DNA from: Clostridium sp. CAG:780
GTDB taxonomy: Bacteria > Bacillota > Clostridia > TANB77 > CAG-508
NCBI GenBank assembly: GCA_000434195.1
Contig: HF994471.1
Coordinates: 1-64,000 of the forward strand
Direction of reading: 5' to 3'
Length of the DNA: 64,000 bases
In this document: in pieces, positions 1-8,663 of the stretch
Position numbering within the stretch: position 1 is the first letter of the stretch
Layout of the letters: each line of letters starts with the position of its first letter
The notes under the pieces: model-generated
The model's database searches: none
What the model saw: the letters and a program-made list of their open reading frames with translations, nothing else
Told to the model about the DNA's origin: nothing
Position numbers and translations under genes: made by a program

Positions 1-1020
1 ATCTATTGTATATACTACAGTTTCTTCTACATCACTGAATGGCATTTCTCCTTGTACTACTGTTTTATCTGCTTTATATCCTTCTATTTTTGGGCTTTCA
101 ACATTATAGCTTGCTTTTGGTATTAGAGTTTCTGTATATGTTTCTGCTGCTTGTTTTCCATCTTCATATATATATTTAATAGTTAAATTATACTCATTTT
201 TTGCTTCTACAGTATTTTCTGTTTCTTTTTCTTCATTTCTGTATATTGCAGTTGCGATATTGGTTATGATTCCATCATTATCTAATGATTTTATTATATC
301 TTCTTCGCTTACTACGTGTTCAGCTAGGATTTTTTCGTTTCTTCCTACTTCTAATGTTTTTACAGTTGTAGAAACTCCAACCATATCATCTCTAACTTCT
401 ATATCATTTAATGTTACTTTTCCTGTATTTGTTACAGTAATTGTATATTTAATTGTGTCTCCTACTTCGGCCTTGTCTGATTTGTTTTCGCTATATTTAA
501 CAATTTCTGAACTCTTTTCTATTGAGAAACTTGGTACACATATTTCTAGCCCATTGTTAGCTGTTATTGCTTGTAGGCTTATTGGTGCCCATGTTATATC
601 CTCTGTTTTCCAAGGATTTTCTACTACTGTTGTTTGTGTATATTCTGTATCTGGAACTGTAGTTCCTGCATTTCCTGTAGTAGTTCCAGTTGTTGTACCT
701 TGGTTAGTTGTTGTTCCTGGATTTGTTGTTGTGTCTCCATTTTGAGCAGGTGTTGTTGGATTTTGATTATCATCTATTATTGGTATCTGCTCTGGATTGT
801 CTGTGTTTGGTGTATTTGGATTTTCTACACCACCATTATTATTTGAGTCATTTCCATTGTTAGCAGGTTCTGTTACTTCTGTGTTTTCCATAGCAGCTGC
901 TGCATTATTATTACCTTTAATATAAGCAACTGTACCTGTAATTGCTGCTATCAATAGAACTACTGCTATTGCTATAATTATAATGGTTTTCTTACTCTTA
1001 TAATTAATTCTTGCTTTCAA
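1..1020 (-). CDS. Cell-surface repeat protein, N-terminal part (runs off left edge)
   Basis: Partial gene: 340 codons on the minus strand without a stop, continuing beyond base 1. The protein starts with a basic stretch and one hydrophobic helix (about residues 12-33), then a low-complexity Asn/Thr/Pro/Gly linker (about 37-115), then a DUF11-like beta-sandwich repeat (about 140-245, with the family's V-G-D-T-I-x-Y-T-I-T-V-x-N-T-G core), then a MucBP-like region (about 250-320). The layout indicates an extracellular, membrane-tethered adhesin or stalk protein. I chose the TTG at 1020 because a GGGGG ribosome binding site lies 8 bases upstream; an in-frame ATG at 1035 lacks one. The gene follows a sortase on the same strand, so its unseen C-terminus may carry a sorting signal. 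Function beyond surface display is inferred. Confidence 0.75.
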   Translation of the reverse strand, partial: MKARINYKSKKTIIIIAIAVVLLIAAITGTVAYIKGNNNAAAAMENTEVTEPANNGNDSNNNGGVENPNTPNTDNPEQIPIIDDNQNPTTPAQNGDTTTNPGTTTNQGTTTGTTTGNAGTTVPDTEYTQTTVVENPWKTEDITWAPISLQAITANNGLEICVPSFSIEKSSEIVKYSENKSDKAEVGDTIKYTITVTNTGKVTLNDIEVRDDMVGVSTTVKTLEVGRNEKILAEHVVSEEDIIKSLDNDGIITNIATAIYRNEEKETENTVEAKNEYNLTIKYIYEDGKQAAETYTETLIPKASYNVESPKIEGYKADKTVVQGEMPFSDVEETVVYTID

Positions 1021-1043
1021 TTTTTTTACCCCCATTTTTTAAA

Positions 1044-1634
1044 TTATATAATTTGTCTTGCTTTAGTTATCAATCTATTTTTGTGTCCATTTGTACATGT
1101 GATTAGTGTTATCTCTCTTGTTGTTGGATCTACACTGTTTGCACATGTTACATCACTTGGATCTATTGAATATATTTTAAATATTTTATATTCAATTGTT
1201 TCGTTTTTTAAATTGGTTAACTTAATTGTATCTCCAATTTTCAAATGGCTAGTTTTTCCAAACATTGTTCCATCTCTATTATTGTGTCCTGCCACGCAAT
1301 AGTTTCCTATTTCATTTGCTTGTGGTCCACTAAATTTTGTAACAGAGATTTTCATTGTTTCTTCATTGGTTTCGTTTATTATTGGATACTTAATATTTAT
1401 TTCTGGAATTTCTATTATTCCCTCTATTTTATATCCCTTATATTCTACATCTAGTACTTCATTTTCATTGTTTAAAGATTGATTGCTTAGTTCTTCTTCA
1501 ATAGTTGTTAATGTTTTTGATATCTCTTTTTCATTTAGATAGTTTTTACCATATCTAATGATTATCATTGCTATAACTACTATTAAAGCAATAACTAGAA
1601 TTGTTATTATCAGATTACAAATTTTCTTTTTCAT
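1044..1634 (-). CDS. Sortase (probably class D-like)
   Basis: 196 residues, membrane-anchored transpeptidase that joins surface proteins to the cell wall or to each other. Visible features: an N-terminal membrane helix (residues 8-26), the sortase beta-barrel, catalytic His117 in the AGHNN motif, catalytic Cys180 in the TLITCT motif and Arg187 shortly after. These three residues in this order and spacing define the family. It sits between two genes for surface-type proteins on the same strand with gaps of 23 and 2 bases, so all three are probably co-transcribed and the neighbours are candidate substrates or partners. The short length and TLITC motif fit class D better than class A or B, but the class is an inference. 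Confidence 0.9.
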   Translation of the reverse strand: MKKKICNLIITILVIALIVVIAMIIIRYGKNYLNEKEISKTLTTIEEELSNQSLNNENEVLDVEYKGYKIEGIIEIPEINIKYPIINETNEETMKISVTKFSGPQANEIGNYCVAGHNNRDGTMFGKTSHLKIGDTIKLTNLKNETIEYKIFKIYSIDPSDVTCANSVDPTTREITLITCTNGHKNRLITKARQII

Positions 1635-1636
1635 AA

Positions 1637-2644
1637 TTATTTGTTCTCATCTTTTTTGTTTGTTCTTTTAATTATTGCTACTATAACTAAAGCTAAAACT
1701 ATAATTCCTAATGCGATAAATAGTATTGTTCCACTATCAAATGTAACTGGTAGTTTAACTATTTCTTCAACAGTAGTTTGGTCCACACCTTCTTCTGGAG
1801 TGTAGTCACATACTAAGAATTTTGCATCTACTGTATATGTGTTTGGATCTGTTTCTTCTTTAAGATAAACTATATATTTGTCATCTTTTCTTGCTTCTTC
1901 TGGTTGTAGAATTTCATTATTTTCTACTAATGTCCATCCTCTTGCGTCTGGCATTAATTGTTGATATAAGTCATAGAATTTTTTGCTTAAACTTAGGCTC
2001 TCGTATGTTCCTGTTATTTCTGTTTTTAATTGCTCTGCTAAGTTAAATAGTTCTGTTGCTTCTGCATTTTCTGCATCTACTGGAATTAATTGATAGTAAT
2101 ATTTTGCATCTTGTTTTGGTTCGTCTATTACAACTTTTCCTACTGTTATTGTTGTTTTTACTCCATCAATCATTTCTTCTTTTTGATTTTTTTGTGTTGT
2201 ATCAACTTTAATTCTTTTTGTTGTGTTGTTTACAACTTCAATCATATCATCATTTAAAGCTTTGCTCAAATCTATTTTGTCTGCTGTCACAAGCATTTCA
2301 TCGTTTAGATTTCTAATCCATAAATATGTAGATTTTGTTGCATCATTAAAGTATGTATCTTTTAATGTTTGATCTACATACGCTATGTTTAAAGCTCCTT
2401 CTGATGTTGAATCTTTTGCTGAACTTTTGAAAACTAAGTTTTCTACATTTTCAGCCGAATCATTCGAAAAAGCAAATTCAAATTCGTTATTGCAAATGTC
2501 TTTGTAATAAATTAAATAACCATTCGCTTTTTTCAAAATCACATTATCTTTAGTGTCTGCCATTACAGGCAATTGAAAAATTGTTGCTAGCATTAATACT
2601 ATAATTGTTAATGCTAAAAGTTTGGTTTGTTTTAGTTTTTCCAT
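1637..2644 (-). CDS. Secreted, C-terminally membrane-anchored surface protein of unknown function
   Basis: 335 residues. It has a Sec signal peptide (hydrophobic residues 9-27, likely cut after VMA-DT), an extracellular body with no family I recognise, and a C-terminal hydrophobic helix (about 301-323) followed by a Lys-rich tail. This looks like a cell-wall sorting tail, but no LPxTG-type pentapeptide is visible; the nearest stretch, LPVTF just before the helix, does not match. It may be a plain membrane-anchored protein or use a non-canonical sorting motif for the sortase next to it (2-base gap, same operon). The start is supported by an AAAGGGGAAA ribosome binding site. Confidence 0.7.
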   Translation of the reverse strand: MEKLKQTKLLALTIIVLMLATIFQLPVMADTKDNVILKKANGYLIYYKDICNNEFEFAFSNDSAENVENLVFKSSAKDSTSEGALNIAYVDQTLKDTYFNDATKSTYLWIRNLNDEMLVTADKIDLSKALNDDMIEVVNNTTKRIKVDTTQKNQKEEMIDGVKTTITVGKVVIDEPKQDAKYYYQLIPVDAENAEATELFNLAEQLKTEITGTYESLSLSKKFYDLYQQLMPDARGWTLVENNEILQPEEARKDDKYIVYLKEETDPNTYTVDAKFLVCDYTPEEGVDQTTVEEIVKLPVTFDSGTILFIALGIIVLALVIVAIIKRTNKKDENK

Positions 2645-2833
2645 GGTTTCCCCTTTCTAAAATTTTTTTTACTAGATGTCTGTTTTTCTTAATATTACAT
2701 ATTATTCCAATCTCAGAAAAATACTCCTAATTTTGAAAAATATGTTTCAGACAAAATACGGTTCTATGATATCACAAATTTCCTTAATTTTCAAGTCAAA
2801 TTTACATAATTTTCTATTTTTATATAGATTTTT

Positions 2834-2883
2834 TTCGACAATTATCGGTTTTTGGTTGACTTTTTGTCTTACTATGTTATAAT
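2834..2883 (+). promoter_or_regulatory. Sigma-A-type promoter with extended -10 for the 118-residue protein
   Basis: TTGACT (2856-2861) and TATAAT (2878-2883) are separated by 16 bases, and a TG precedes the -10 by one base (TGTTATAAT). A TTCGACA heptamer (2834-2840), the reverse complement of the Spo0A-box consensus TGTCGAA, lies 15 bases upstream of the -35. The box may be chance, since about five copies are expected in a window of this size and composition. Confidence 0.7.
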
Positions 2884-2914
2884 TTAGGTATAAAACAAAG
2901 GAAGGATTCCAGTT

Positions 2915-3271
2915 ATGGTTGATTTATCAAATAAAATCGAGGCTGATTTAGAATCTAAAACACCAAATATTTTAGAAGAAAATGCTAATAATGACACACA
3001 AGAAAATAATTCTAATCAGGATAATTTAATAGATAATAAAAATGATTTGCAGATTGTAGAGAATGTTTCTTTAGAAAATACTGAAAATGTAGAAGAATCT
3101 CCTATTGAAACAGAAAATCAAAATCCAGAAGTTGCAAATTGTTTAGCTTTGACTGTGAAAAAAGATTATAATTTGTCAATTGTAAAAAATGTTGTTGTTA
3201 AGGCTTTTAGAAATGCGTGGAAAATTGCACTTTCTATATTCACTCTTAACTTTTTGAAATTCTTTTTATAA
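2915..3271 (+). CDS. Small protein: acidic Asn-rich N-terminus, cationic amphipathic C-terminus
   Basis: 118 residues, no recognised family. Residues 1-75 are rich in Asn, Glu and Asp and look disordered. The last 40 residues are strongly basic and hydrophobic (valine-, lysine- and phenylalanine-rich, ending KFFL) and could form an amphipathic or membrane-inserting helix. It is a single-gene unit: a good promoter lies upstream, an AAGGAAGG ribosome binding site precedes the ATG, and a hairpin terminator follows. It is divergent from the sortase operon. The charge split between the two halves could mean that the acidic segment masks the basic helix, but this is only inference. Confidence 0.6.
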   Translation: MVDLSNKIEADLESKTPNILEENANNDTQENNSNQDNLIDNKNDLQIVENVSLENTENVEESPIETENQNPEVANCLALTVKKDYNLSIVKNVVVKAFRNAWKIALSIFTLNFLKFFL

Positions 3272-3278
3272 AAATATT

Positions 3279-3315
3279 CACCCAAGAAGGATACCCCTCT
3301 TGGGTGTGTTTTAAT
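3279..3315. terminator. Intrinsic terminator between convergent genes
   Basis: Perfect 9-bp stem, CACCCAAGA (3279-3287) with TCTTGGGTG (3298-3306), followed on the plus strand by TGTTTT and on the minus strand by a T-rich tract. It can serve both the 118-residue gene and the convergent gene ending at 3311. Confidence 0.8.
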
Positions 3316-4339
3316 TAGTTTTGTTTTTAGTTGTTTTTCTTTGTATAAATTCTATCAGTTTATTCCATAAACTATATAACTTATTTTTATATACTACTGC
3401 TAAGGTATTTCTAGATTGATTCCTATTTACCTCTATATATTTTTTTAGGTATTTCTCGTTCATTTCACTCTTAAAATTTATGAACTTATCTTCTTCGTTT
3501 GGTGTATCTAATAATCTTCCAACCATTTCTTCGTAATCTTCTAATTTTTTTACTTGTTCATCTACTTCTTGTGGAGTAGTTAGTCTTTTGTACATTTTTG
3601 TGAAGTATGTTGTATAGATTAATTCTTGTGTTTGCATATATATGTCTATTATTTTATTTTCATCTCTATCAACTTTGTTGTTTTCCTCTAAGATTACGTC
3701 AAAATTCTTTACTATTTTTTCTGTGTTTTCTTCAAATGTGTTATATAGCTCATTTTCAAATCTATCTGTGCTACTTATACAGCTCTCTACTGCTTCTTTG
3801 TTGCCCATTAAGAATAGAATTTGTGCTATTAAACTTGTCATATATTTATAATAATTTTCACTGTTTGTACAGATTGTTATTTTTTCATTATTAGTTCTAT
3901 GTAGAGTTCCTCCTAATGCTTTAGCTGTTATGTATTGAACTATTGCTTCGTTTATTCCTAATGCAAATATTTTAAATTCTTGGAATTGACATATTCCAGC
4001 TCTATTTTCTTTTTTGCTTATTTTCCCAAAGTTCTGCAAGTAGTGTATATTTTCGTGTATTAAATAAGCATCTATATTTGATAAATCTTTTTTCTCATCT
4101 ATGTATATTGTGTTATTCTTATAATAATAAAACACTCCTCTAAACTTTTGGTCTACATTTGCATAATACATATCACAGTTGAACATTCTCATATATAGCT
4201 CATTGTAACAATCTGATAGCTCTCTGATATTTGTTGCTAATTTATCTGCTATACTTTTTGCTATATAATTCTTCTCTTCTATCTTTACTTTGTCTAGCGG
4301 AATTATTCCAATTTTTTCTAAGTCTTTCGATATATTCAT
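3311..4339 (-). CDS. Putative zinc metallopeptidase-like protein (HExxH), family unknown
   Basis: 342 residues, no signal peptide or membrane segment. HENIH at residues 95-99 matches the zincin HExxH motif, and a Glu at 131 in a GINEAIVQY context lies at a spacing seen for the third zinc ligand of gluzincin-like enzymes. The preceding strand (NNTIYIDEKK) and the helix around HENIH resemble the active-site helix of a metallopeptidase. I recognise no named family. The C-terminal half is helical, Glu/Lys-rich and very basic at the end. It stands alone, convergent with the 118-residue gene and downstream of the RNase Y terminator. Peptidase activity is inferred from the motif only. Confidence 0.55.
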   Translation of the reverse strand: MNISKDLEKIGIIPLDKVKIEEKNYIAKSIADKLATNIRELSDCYNELYMRMFNCDMYYANVDQKFRGVFYYYKNNTIYIDEKKDLSNIDAYLIHENIHYLQNFGKISKKENRAGICQFQEFKIFALGINEAIVQYITAKALGGTLHRTNNEKITICTNSENYYKYMTSLIAQILFLMGNKEAVESCISSTDRFENELYNTFEENTEKIVKNFDVILEENNKVDRDENKIIDIYMQTQELIYTTYFTKMYKRLTTPQEVDEQVKKLEDYEEMVGRLLDTPNEEDKFINFKSEMNEKYLKKYIEVNRNQSRNTLAVVYKNKLYSLWNKLIEFIQRKTTKNKTN

Positions 4340-4429
4340 TTAATTTTCTCCAAAATACTATAATACATTTTTATTATACATTATTTAGTGCATTTTTTTG
4401 TTACGGTTGTATTAAGTTTTTGTTTCATT

Positions 4430-4469
4430 TTTGTAACAAAACAAAAGCTTTGGATTTTACTCCAAAGCT
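4430..4469 (-). terminator. Terminator after rny
   Basis: AGCTTTGGA (4446-4454) pairs perfectly with TCCAAAGCT (4461-4469). Read on the minus strand, the hairpin is followed by TTTGTTTTGTT. It begins 7 bases after the rny stop codon. Confidence 0.85.
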
Positions 4470-4475
4470 CTATTT

Positions 4476-6023
4476 TTATTTTGCGTAATCTACTACCCTT
4501 GTTTCTCTTATGATGTTTACTTTTATTTGTCCAGGGTATTCCATTTCTTCTTCAACTTTCTTTGCTACATCTCTTGCAAGTATTGTCATATCTGCATCTG
4601 TAATTTGTTCTGGTTTTACTATAATTCTAACCTCACGACCAGCTTGTATAGCAAAAGATTTTTCAACTCCCTTAAATGAGCTTGCAACCTCTTCTAATTT
4701 TTCAAGTCGTTTGATATAGTTTTCAAGTGTTTCTCTTCTAGCTCCTGGTCTTGAAGCTGATATAGCATCTGCTGCTGCAACTAATACAGCTTCTACGGTT
4801 TGTGGTTCTATATCTCCATGGTGTGCTTCTACCGCATTTATTACTAATGGGTTTTCTTTATATTTCTTTAATATATCTACACCAATTTGTACGTGAGTTC
4901 CTTCTATATCGTGGTCTAACGCTTTTCCTATATCATGTAAAAGTCCAGCTCTTCTTGCAAGTTTTGGATCTAGTCCTAATTCATCTGCCATTATTCTTGC
5001 CAAGTTAGAAACTTCTATTGAATGATTTAACACATTTTGACCATAGCTTGTCCTATATTTTAGTTTTCCAAGCAAGTTAATTAGGTCTGGATGAAGTCCT
5101 ATTACTCCTGTTTCTATACAAGCTCTTTCTCCTTCATCTTTGATTGTTTGTGCAACCTCTTCCTTAGCTTTTTCTACCATTTCTTCGATTTTGGCTGGGT
5201 GAATTCTTCCATCTTCCATTAATTTTTCTAATGCAATTCTTGCTACTTCTCTTCTTAACGCATCAAATCCTGAAATAACCACAGCCTCTGGTGTGTCGTC
5301 TATTATTAAGTCGACTCCTGTTAATGTTTCTAATGTACGAATGTTTCTACCCTCTCTACCAATTATTCTTCCTTTCATTTCTTCATTTGGAAGTGGTACT
5401 ATTGATACTGTAGTTTCTGCAGTATGGTCTGCTGCGCATTTTTGAATTGCATATCCTATTACTTCTCTAGCTTTTTTAACTGATTCTTCTTTCACTTTTG
5501 CTTCCGCTGCTTTTATTAAATTAGCTTTTTCAAAAGTTAATTGTTTGTCCATTTCTGCTAGTAATTGTTGCTTAGCTGCTTCTCTAGATAATCCTGAAAT
5601 TTTTTGAAGTTCTTGTATTTGTTTGTCTAGAGCTTCCTCTATTTCTTTCTTTTTGTTCTCAACTTCTTGTTTTCTGTTTTCTACTTCTTTTTCTTTTCTC
5701 TCCATTTGTTCTAGTTTGTTTTCAAGATTTTCTTCTTTTTGTAATAGTCTTCTTTCTTGTTGTTGAACCTCGCCTCTTCTTTCTCTAACCTCTTTGTCTA
5801 GTTCTTTTCTAGCATTAATAATTTCTTCTTTTGCCTTAAATATTTCTTCTTTTCTTTTATTCTCGGCTTCTTTTTGTGCTAGTTCTATTATCCTTTTAGC
5901 TTCGTTTTCTGCACTGCCAACTTTTGATTCTGCGATCTTTTTTCTTATTGCAATACCAACAAAGGTAAAAATAACTGCTGAGACTAGAAAAACGGCGATA
6001 TTAATTATGATACTTAATTCCAT
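4476..6023 (-). CDS. rny: Ribonuclease Y
   Basis: 515 residues. Membrane-bound endoribonuclease that initiates mRNA decay. Domains in order: N-terminal membrane helix (4-27), long charged coiled coil (about 30-180), KH RNA-binding domain with the GxxG-type loop [12 protein letters not shown] (218-229), and HD nuclease domain with His363-Asp364 in LLHDIGKA. Length and architecture match the family exactly. I start at the ATG at 6023 because an AGAGGTG ribosome binding site lies just before it; a 12-codon upstream extension would include that site. Single-gene unit with its own terminator. Confidence 0.97.
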   Translation of the reverse strand: MELSIIINIAVFLVSAVIFTFVGIAIRKKIAESKVGSAENEAKRIIELAQKEAENKRKEEIFKAKEEIINARKELDKEVRERRGEVQQQERRLLQKEENLENKLEQMERKEKEVENRKQEVENKKKEIEEALDKQIQELQKISGLSREAAKQQLLAEMDKQLTFEKANLIKAAEAKVKEESVKKAREVIGYAIQKCAADHTAETTVSIVPLPNEEMKGRIIGREGRNIRTLETLTGVDLIIDDTPEAVVISGFDALRREVARIALEKLMEDGRIHPAKIEEMVEKAKEEVAQTIKDEGERACIETGVIGLHPDLINLLGKLKYRTSYGQNVLNHSIEVSNLARIMADELGLDPKLARRAGLLHDIGKALDHDIEGTHVQIGVDILKKYKENPLVINAVEAHHGDIEPQTVEAVLVAAADAISASRPGARRETLENYIKRLEKLEEVASSFKGVEKSFAIQAGREVRIIVKPEQITDADMTILARDVAKKVEEEMEYPGQIKVNIIRETRVVDYAK

Positions 6024-6146
6024 AATTACACCTCTTTCTATTAAATTTTCAATGTGCATAAAAATATATATCTATTATTTTTAATTTTAGCATATATTTT
6101 ATCTTTATATATTTTATCTTTATTCTTGCAAACTGTCAAGTACTTT

Positions 6147-7463
6147 TTACTTTAAGCTAACATATTCTTTGTAATTTATGTCTTTTTTCTTGTATTCTTG
6201 TGGTTCTAGTCCTACTCTGTCTTTCATGTATAGCAAGATTAATAACATTACGGCAAGGAATGCTACTCCAAATATTATCATTGAGTATTTTATGCTATTG
6301 TTATACGAAACTATTGCTGAGCCTAGTGCACATATTATTGTTGTTCCAATTCCAGCAACCAAACTATATGCTGAATATACTTTGTTTGCAACTTCTGCAT
6401 TTGTAAAGTTTGTTACGTATTTTTTCATTAGCACATAGAAGAATCCTGTATCTAAATATCTCACAACATATGAAACAAGTATTACTCCCACAACTATTAT
6501 ATAAGGAAGTGCTGTTACTGATATTAGTCCAGCTATTAAACAAGCTGCTGTGTAAGATATCCCTATTACAGTTAATACTCTCTTTTTGAACTTTTCATGG
6601 AATCTGTTTTGTAGTTTAGACGATATTCCTGCAATCACCTGCATGATTGCATAAATAATTCCTGTTGTTGATGCTGATATGGAAATTTCTTCTAATAGTC
6701 CCATTTCGTAAGTGTTCATTACTGCTATTATTCCATACATCACACCTGCATATAGCATAAGTGATTTAAGTCTTCTTGACGTGAAGATAAATGAAAAGGC
6801 TAATCTTAAGTCTTTAAAATATATTTTGTATCTTTTGTGTATGCTCATATTAGTGTCTTCTTGTTTTTCTACACTTTCTATTTCTTGGAATTTTGTTGCA
6901 ATGACAGCCGAAAGTAATAATATGACTACGCAAATTACCAATGGAATATATGGATTTATGTTAAATAAAAATCCTGATACCACGGCCGAGATTGCTGAAA
7001 CGTAAAAGTAATTTCCTAATCCTTTGCCATCTACTTTTGAATAGGTTTTGCTCTTGTTTTCTGATTCTGGTATGGATTTATGTAACATTCCAGATTCTGC
7101 TACATCTCTTATGGCAAAGCCTATCCCTGAAAATAGGTTTGTTATTATTAGCCACCATAGATTTGTTGCGAACATAAAAATGATTATTGAAACGGCATTT
7201 ATTAAGTCTGCTAATATCAAGCTTTTTCTAGTTCCTATTTTGTCTATTATAAATATTCCTGGTATTTGGGCGATTGCTTTAAATATTCCATAAAAAGCAG
7301 TTGCTAAAACTATGTCGCTTGCACTAATTTCTTTTACCTGCACTAAAAATAGAAATTTTATTCCATAAAAAAATAGAAGGTCGTATGTTAGTGCTTTATG
7401 TATGATAGTTAGTTGCATGTTTCGTTTTCTTTTTTCAGATAGTTCTTTTTCCTGTGGATCCAT
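6147..7463 (-). CDS. MFS-family membrane transporter
   Basis: 438 residues with about 12 hydrophobic segments, a basic cytoplasmic loop between the two halves (about 205-225) and the family's loop 2-3 motif in the form IDKIGTRKS (about residues 76-84). These place it in the major facilitator superfamily. The substrate cannot be told from sequence; the helices hold few charged residues. It starts with MDPQEKE after a GAGGAG ribosome binding site, and has no obvious operon partner (gap of 123 bases to rny). Confidence 0.8.
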   Translation of the reverse strand: MDPQEKELSEKRKRNMQLTIIHKALTYDLLFFYGIKFLFLVQVKEISASDIVLATAFYGIFKAIAQIPGIFIIDKIGTRKSLILADLINAVSIIIFMFATNLWWLIITNLFSGIGFAIRDVAESGMLHKSIPESENKSKTYSKVDGKGLGNYFYVSAISAVVSGFLFNINPYIPLVICVVILLLSAVIATKFQEIESVEKQEDTNMSIHKRYKIYFKDLRLAFSFIFTSRRLKSLMLYAGVMYGIIAVMNTYEMGLLEEISISASTTGIIYAIMQVIAGISSKLQNRFHEKFKKRVLTVIGISYTAACLIAGLISVTALPYIIVVGVILVSYVVRYLDTGFFYVLMKKYVTNFTNAEVANKVYSAYSLVAGIGTTIICALGSAIVSYNNSIKYSMIIFGVAFLAVMLLILLYMKDRVGLEPQEYKKKDINYKEYVSLK

Positions 7464-7652
7464 TTTTTCTCCTCTTTATATCTTATTTTATAATGTATTT
7501 CAGATTTTGATCTACTATATATTCCATATATAACATACTCATGATAAAAAATCAATATTTACAAAATTTATTTTGTTTTTCTATTGAATTTATTTTGTTT
7601 TTGATATATTATATAATAAGATTTTATATGAGCGAAAACAAAGGAGGAAAAT

Positions 7653-8597
7653 ATGCCAAGGAAAGCAACAAACAAGATAGATACTGTAGAAGAAAAAGTT
7701 GTAAAAAGGGTAGCAAAAAAGGAAACGAAAAAAGCAGTAACAAAGAAAGAGCCAGCTAAGAAGGTGGCTTCTAAGTCAACTGAGACAAAGGCTACTACAA
7801 AGTCTAGCAAAGCATCTGCTCCTAAGACAACTAAAAAATCAACATCTAGCAAAGCAAAGACTACTGCAAAAAAGACTACTAAAACTGTTAAAAAAACTAC
7901 TAAATCTACTACAAAGAAATCTACTTCTAAATCAACAACAAAAAAATCCACATCAAGAGCCAAAAAGATAACCGCAAGTTCTAATCTAACCAGAAAAATT
8001 GAGATTTTAGAATATTATGATTTGCCTTATAGATATAATCAAACTATTGTAAAGGTACTAGCTCAGACCCCTACTACTTTGTTTGTTTATTGGGACATAT
8101 CAGATGCTGATAGAGCTCATTATGTAAAAACTTACGGTGAAAACTTCTTTAATGATACGAAACCTGTTTTGGTAATTCATAATATTACTATGAATTATTC
8201 TTATGAAATCGATATTGATGATTCTGCTAATAGTTGGTACTTGCATGTTAATGATTCTAACTGTGAATATTCTGTTGAATTAGGACGTAGACCTAAATAT
8301 AATAATGAAGAATTTAATATGCCAAATAGCTATTTGTACGTAACTTCTTCTAATGTTATGGATTCTCCAAATGATCATATTTTGTTTGATAAAAATTTAA
8401 AGACAGTTTACTTTAGAGATGTTAAGACAAATATCGTAACTGCAAAAGATATTACTTCTATATCATTTCTTCGTAATATGGGAAAAATTTATAGTTTATA
8501 TGATTTGCAAGGTCATTTCAATGAAGATGTATTTATTAACAGTAATGCTTGGAGATTTGATTTAAGAAATCCTTCTTCTTCATCGACTTTTAAATAG
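7653..8597 (+). CDS. DUF4912 protein with long histone-H1-like Lys/Thr/Ser/Ala tail
   Basis: 314 residues. Residues 1-107 consist almost wholly of Lys, Thr, Ser and Ala in short repeats of the AKKTTK/KSTSK kind, as in bacterial histone-H1-like proteins, and should be disordered and strongly positive. Residues about 115-235 match DUF4912, with the characteristic YWDISD, the middle Trp-Tyr-Leu-His segment and the VELGRR stretch. In other clostridia DUF4912 genes are found beside a GH57 gene, as here (gap of 66 bases to the next start). The DUF4912 fold is thought to be carbohydrate-binding-like, so the protein may link glucan metabolism with a polyanion such as DNA or RNA; that part is inference. 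Ribosome binding site AAAGGAGG. Confidence 0.85.
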   Translation: MPRKATNKIDTVEEKVVKRVAKKETKKAVTKKEPAKKVASKSTETKATTKSSKASAPKTTKKSTSSKAKTTAKKTTKTVKKTTKSTTKKSTSKSTTKKSTSRAKKITASSNLTRKIEILEYYDLPYRYNQTIVKVLAQTPTTLFVYWDISDADRAHYVKTYGENFFNDTKPVLVIHNITMNYSYEIDIDDSANSWYLHVNDSNCEYSVELGRRPKYNNEEFNMPNSYLYVTSSNVMDSPNDHILFDKNLKTVYFRDVKTNIVTAKDITSISFLRNMGKIYSLYDLQGHFNEDVFINSNAWRFDLRNPSSSSTFK

Positions 8598-8602
8598 AGA
8601 TT

Positions 8603-8640
8603 ATAAGTGTCAATTTACGACACTTATTCTTTATCAATTT
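8603..8640 (+). terminator. Hairpin between DUF4912 gene and GH57 gene, possible attenuator
   Basis: Perfect 9-bp stem ATAAGTGTC (8603-8611) with GACACTTAT (8619-8627), followed by TCTTTATCAA and then a T run (8637-8644). The T run starts about 10 bases after the stem, so termination is probably partial. Confidence 0.5.
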
Positions 8641-8663
8641 TTTTGCAAGGAGATTATTTTATT

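Noticed and set aside
260..745. A 161-codon plus-strand frame
   Set aside because: It is the reverse complement of the Thr/Pro/Asn-rich surface protein on the minus strand, which has domains and a start signal.
7568..7963. A minus-strand frame of Val/Phe/Asp-rich protein
   Set aside because: It is the antisense of the Lys/Thr/Ala repeats of the DUF4912 tail.
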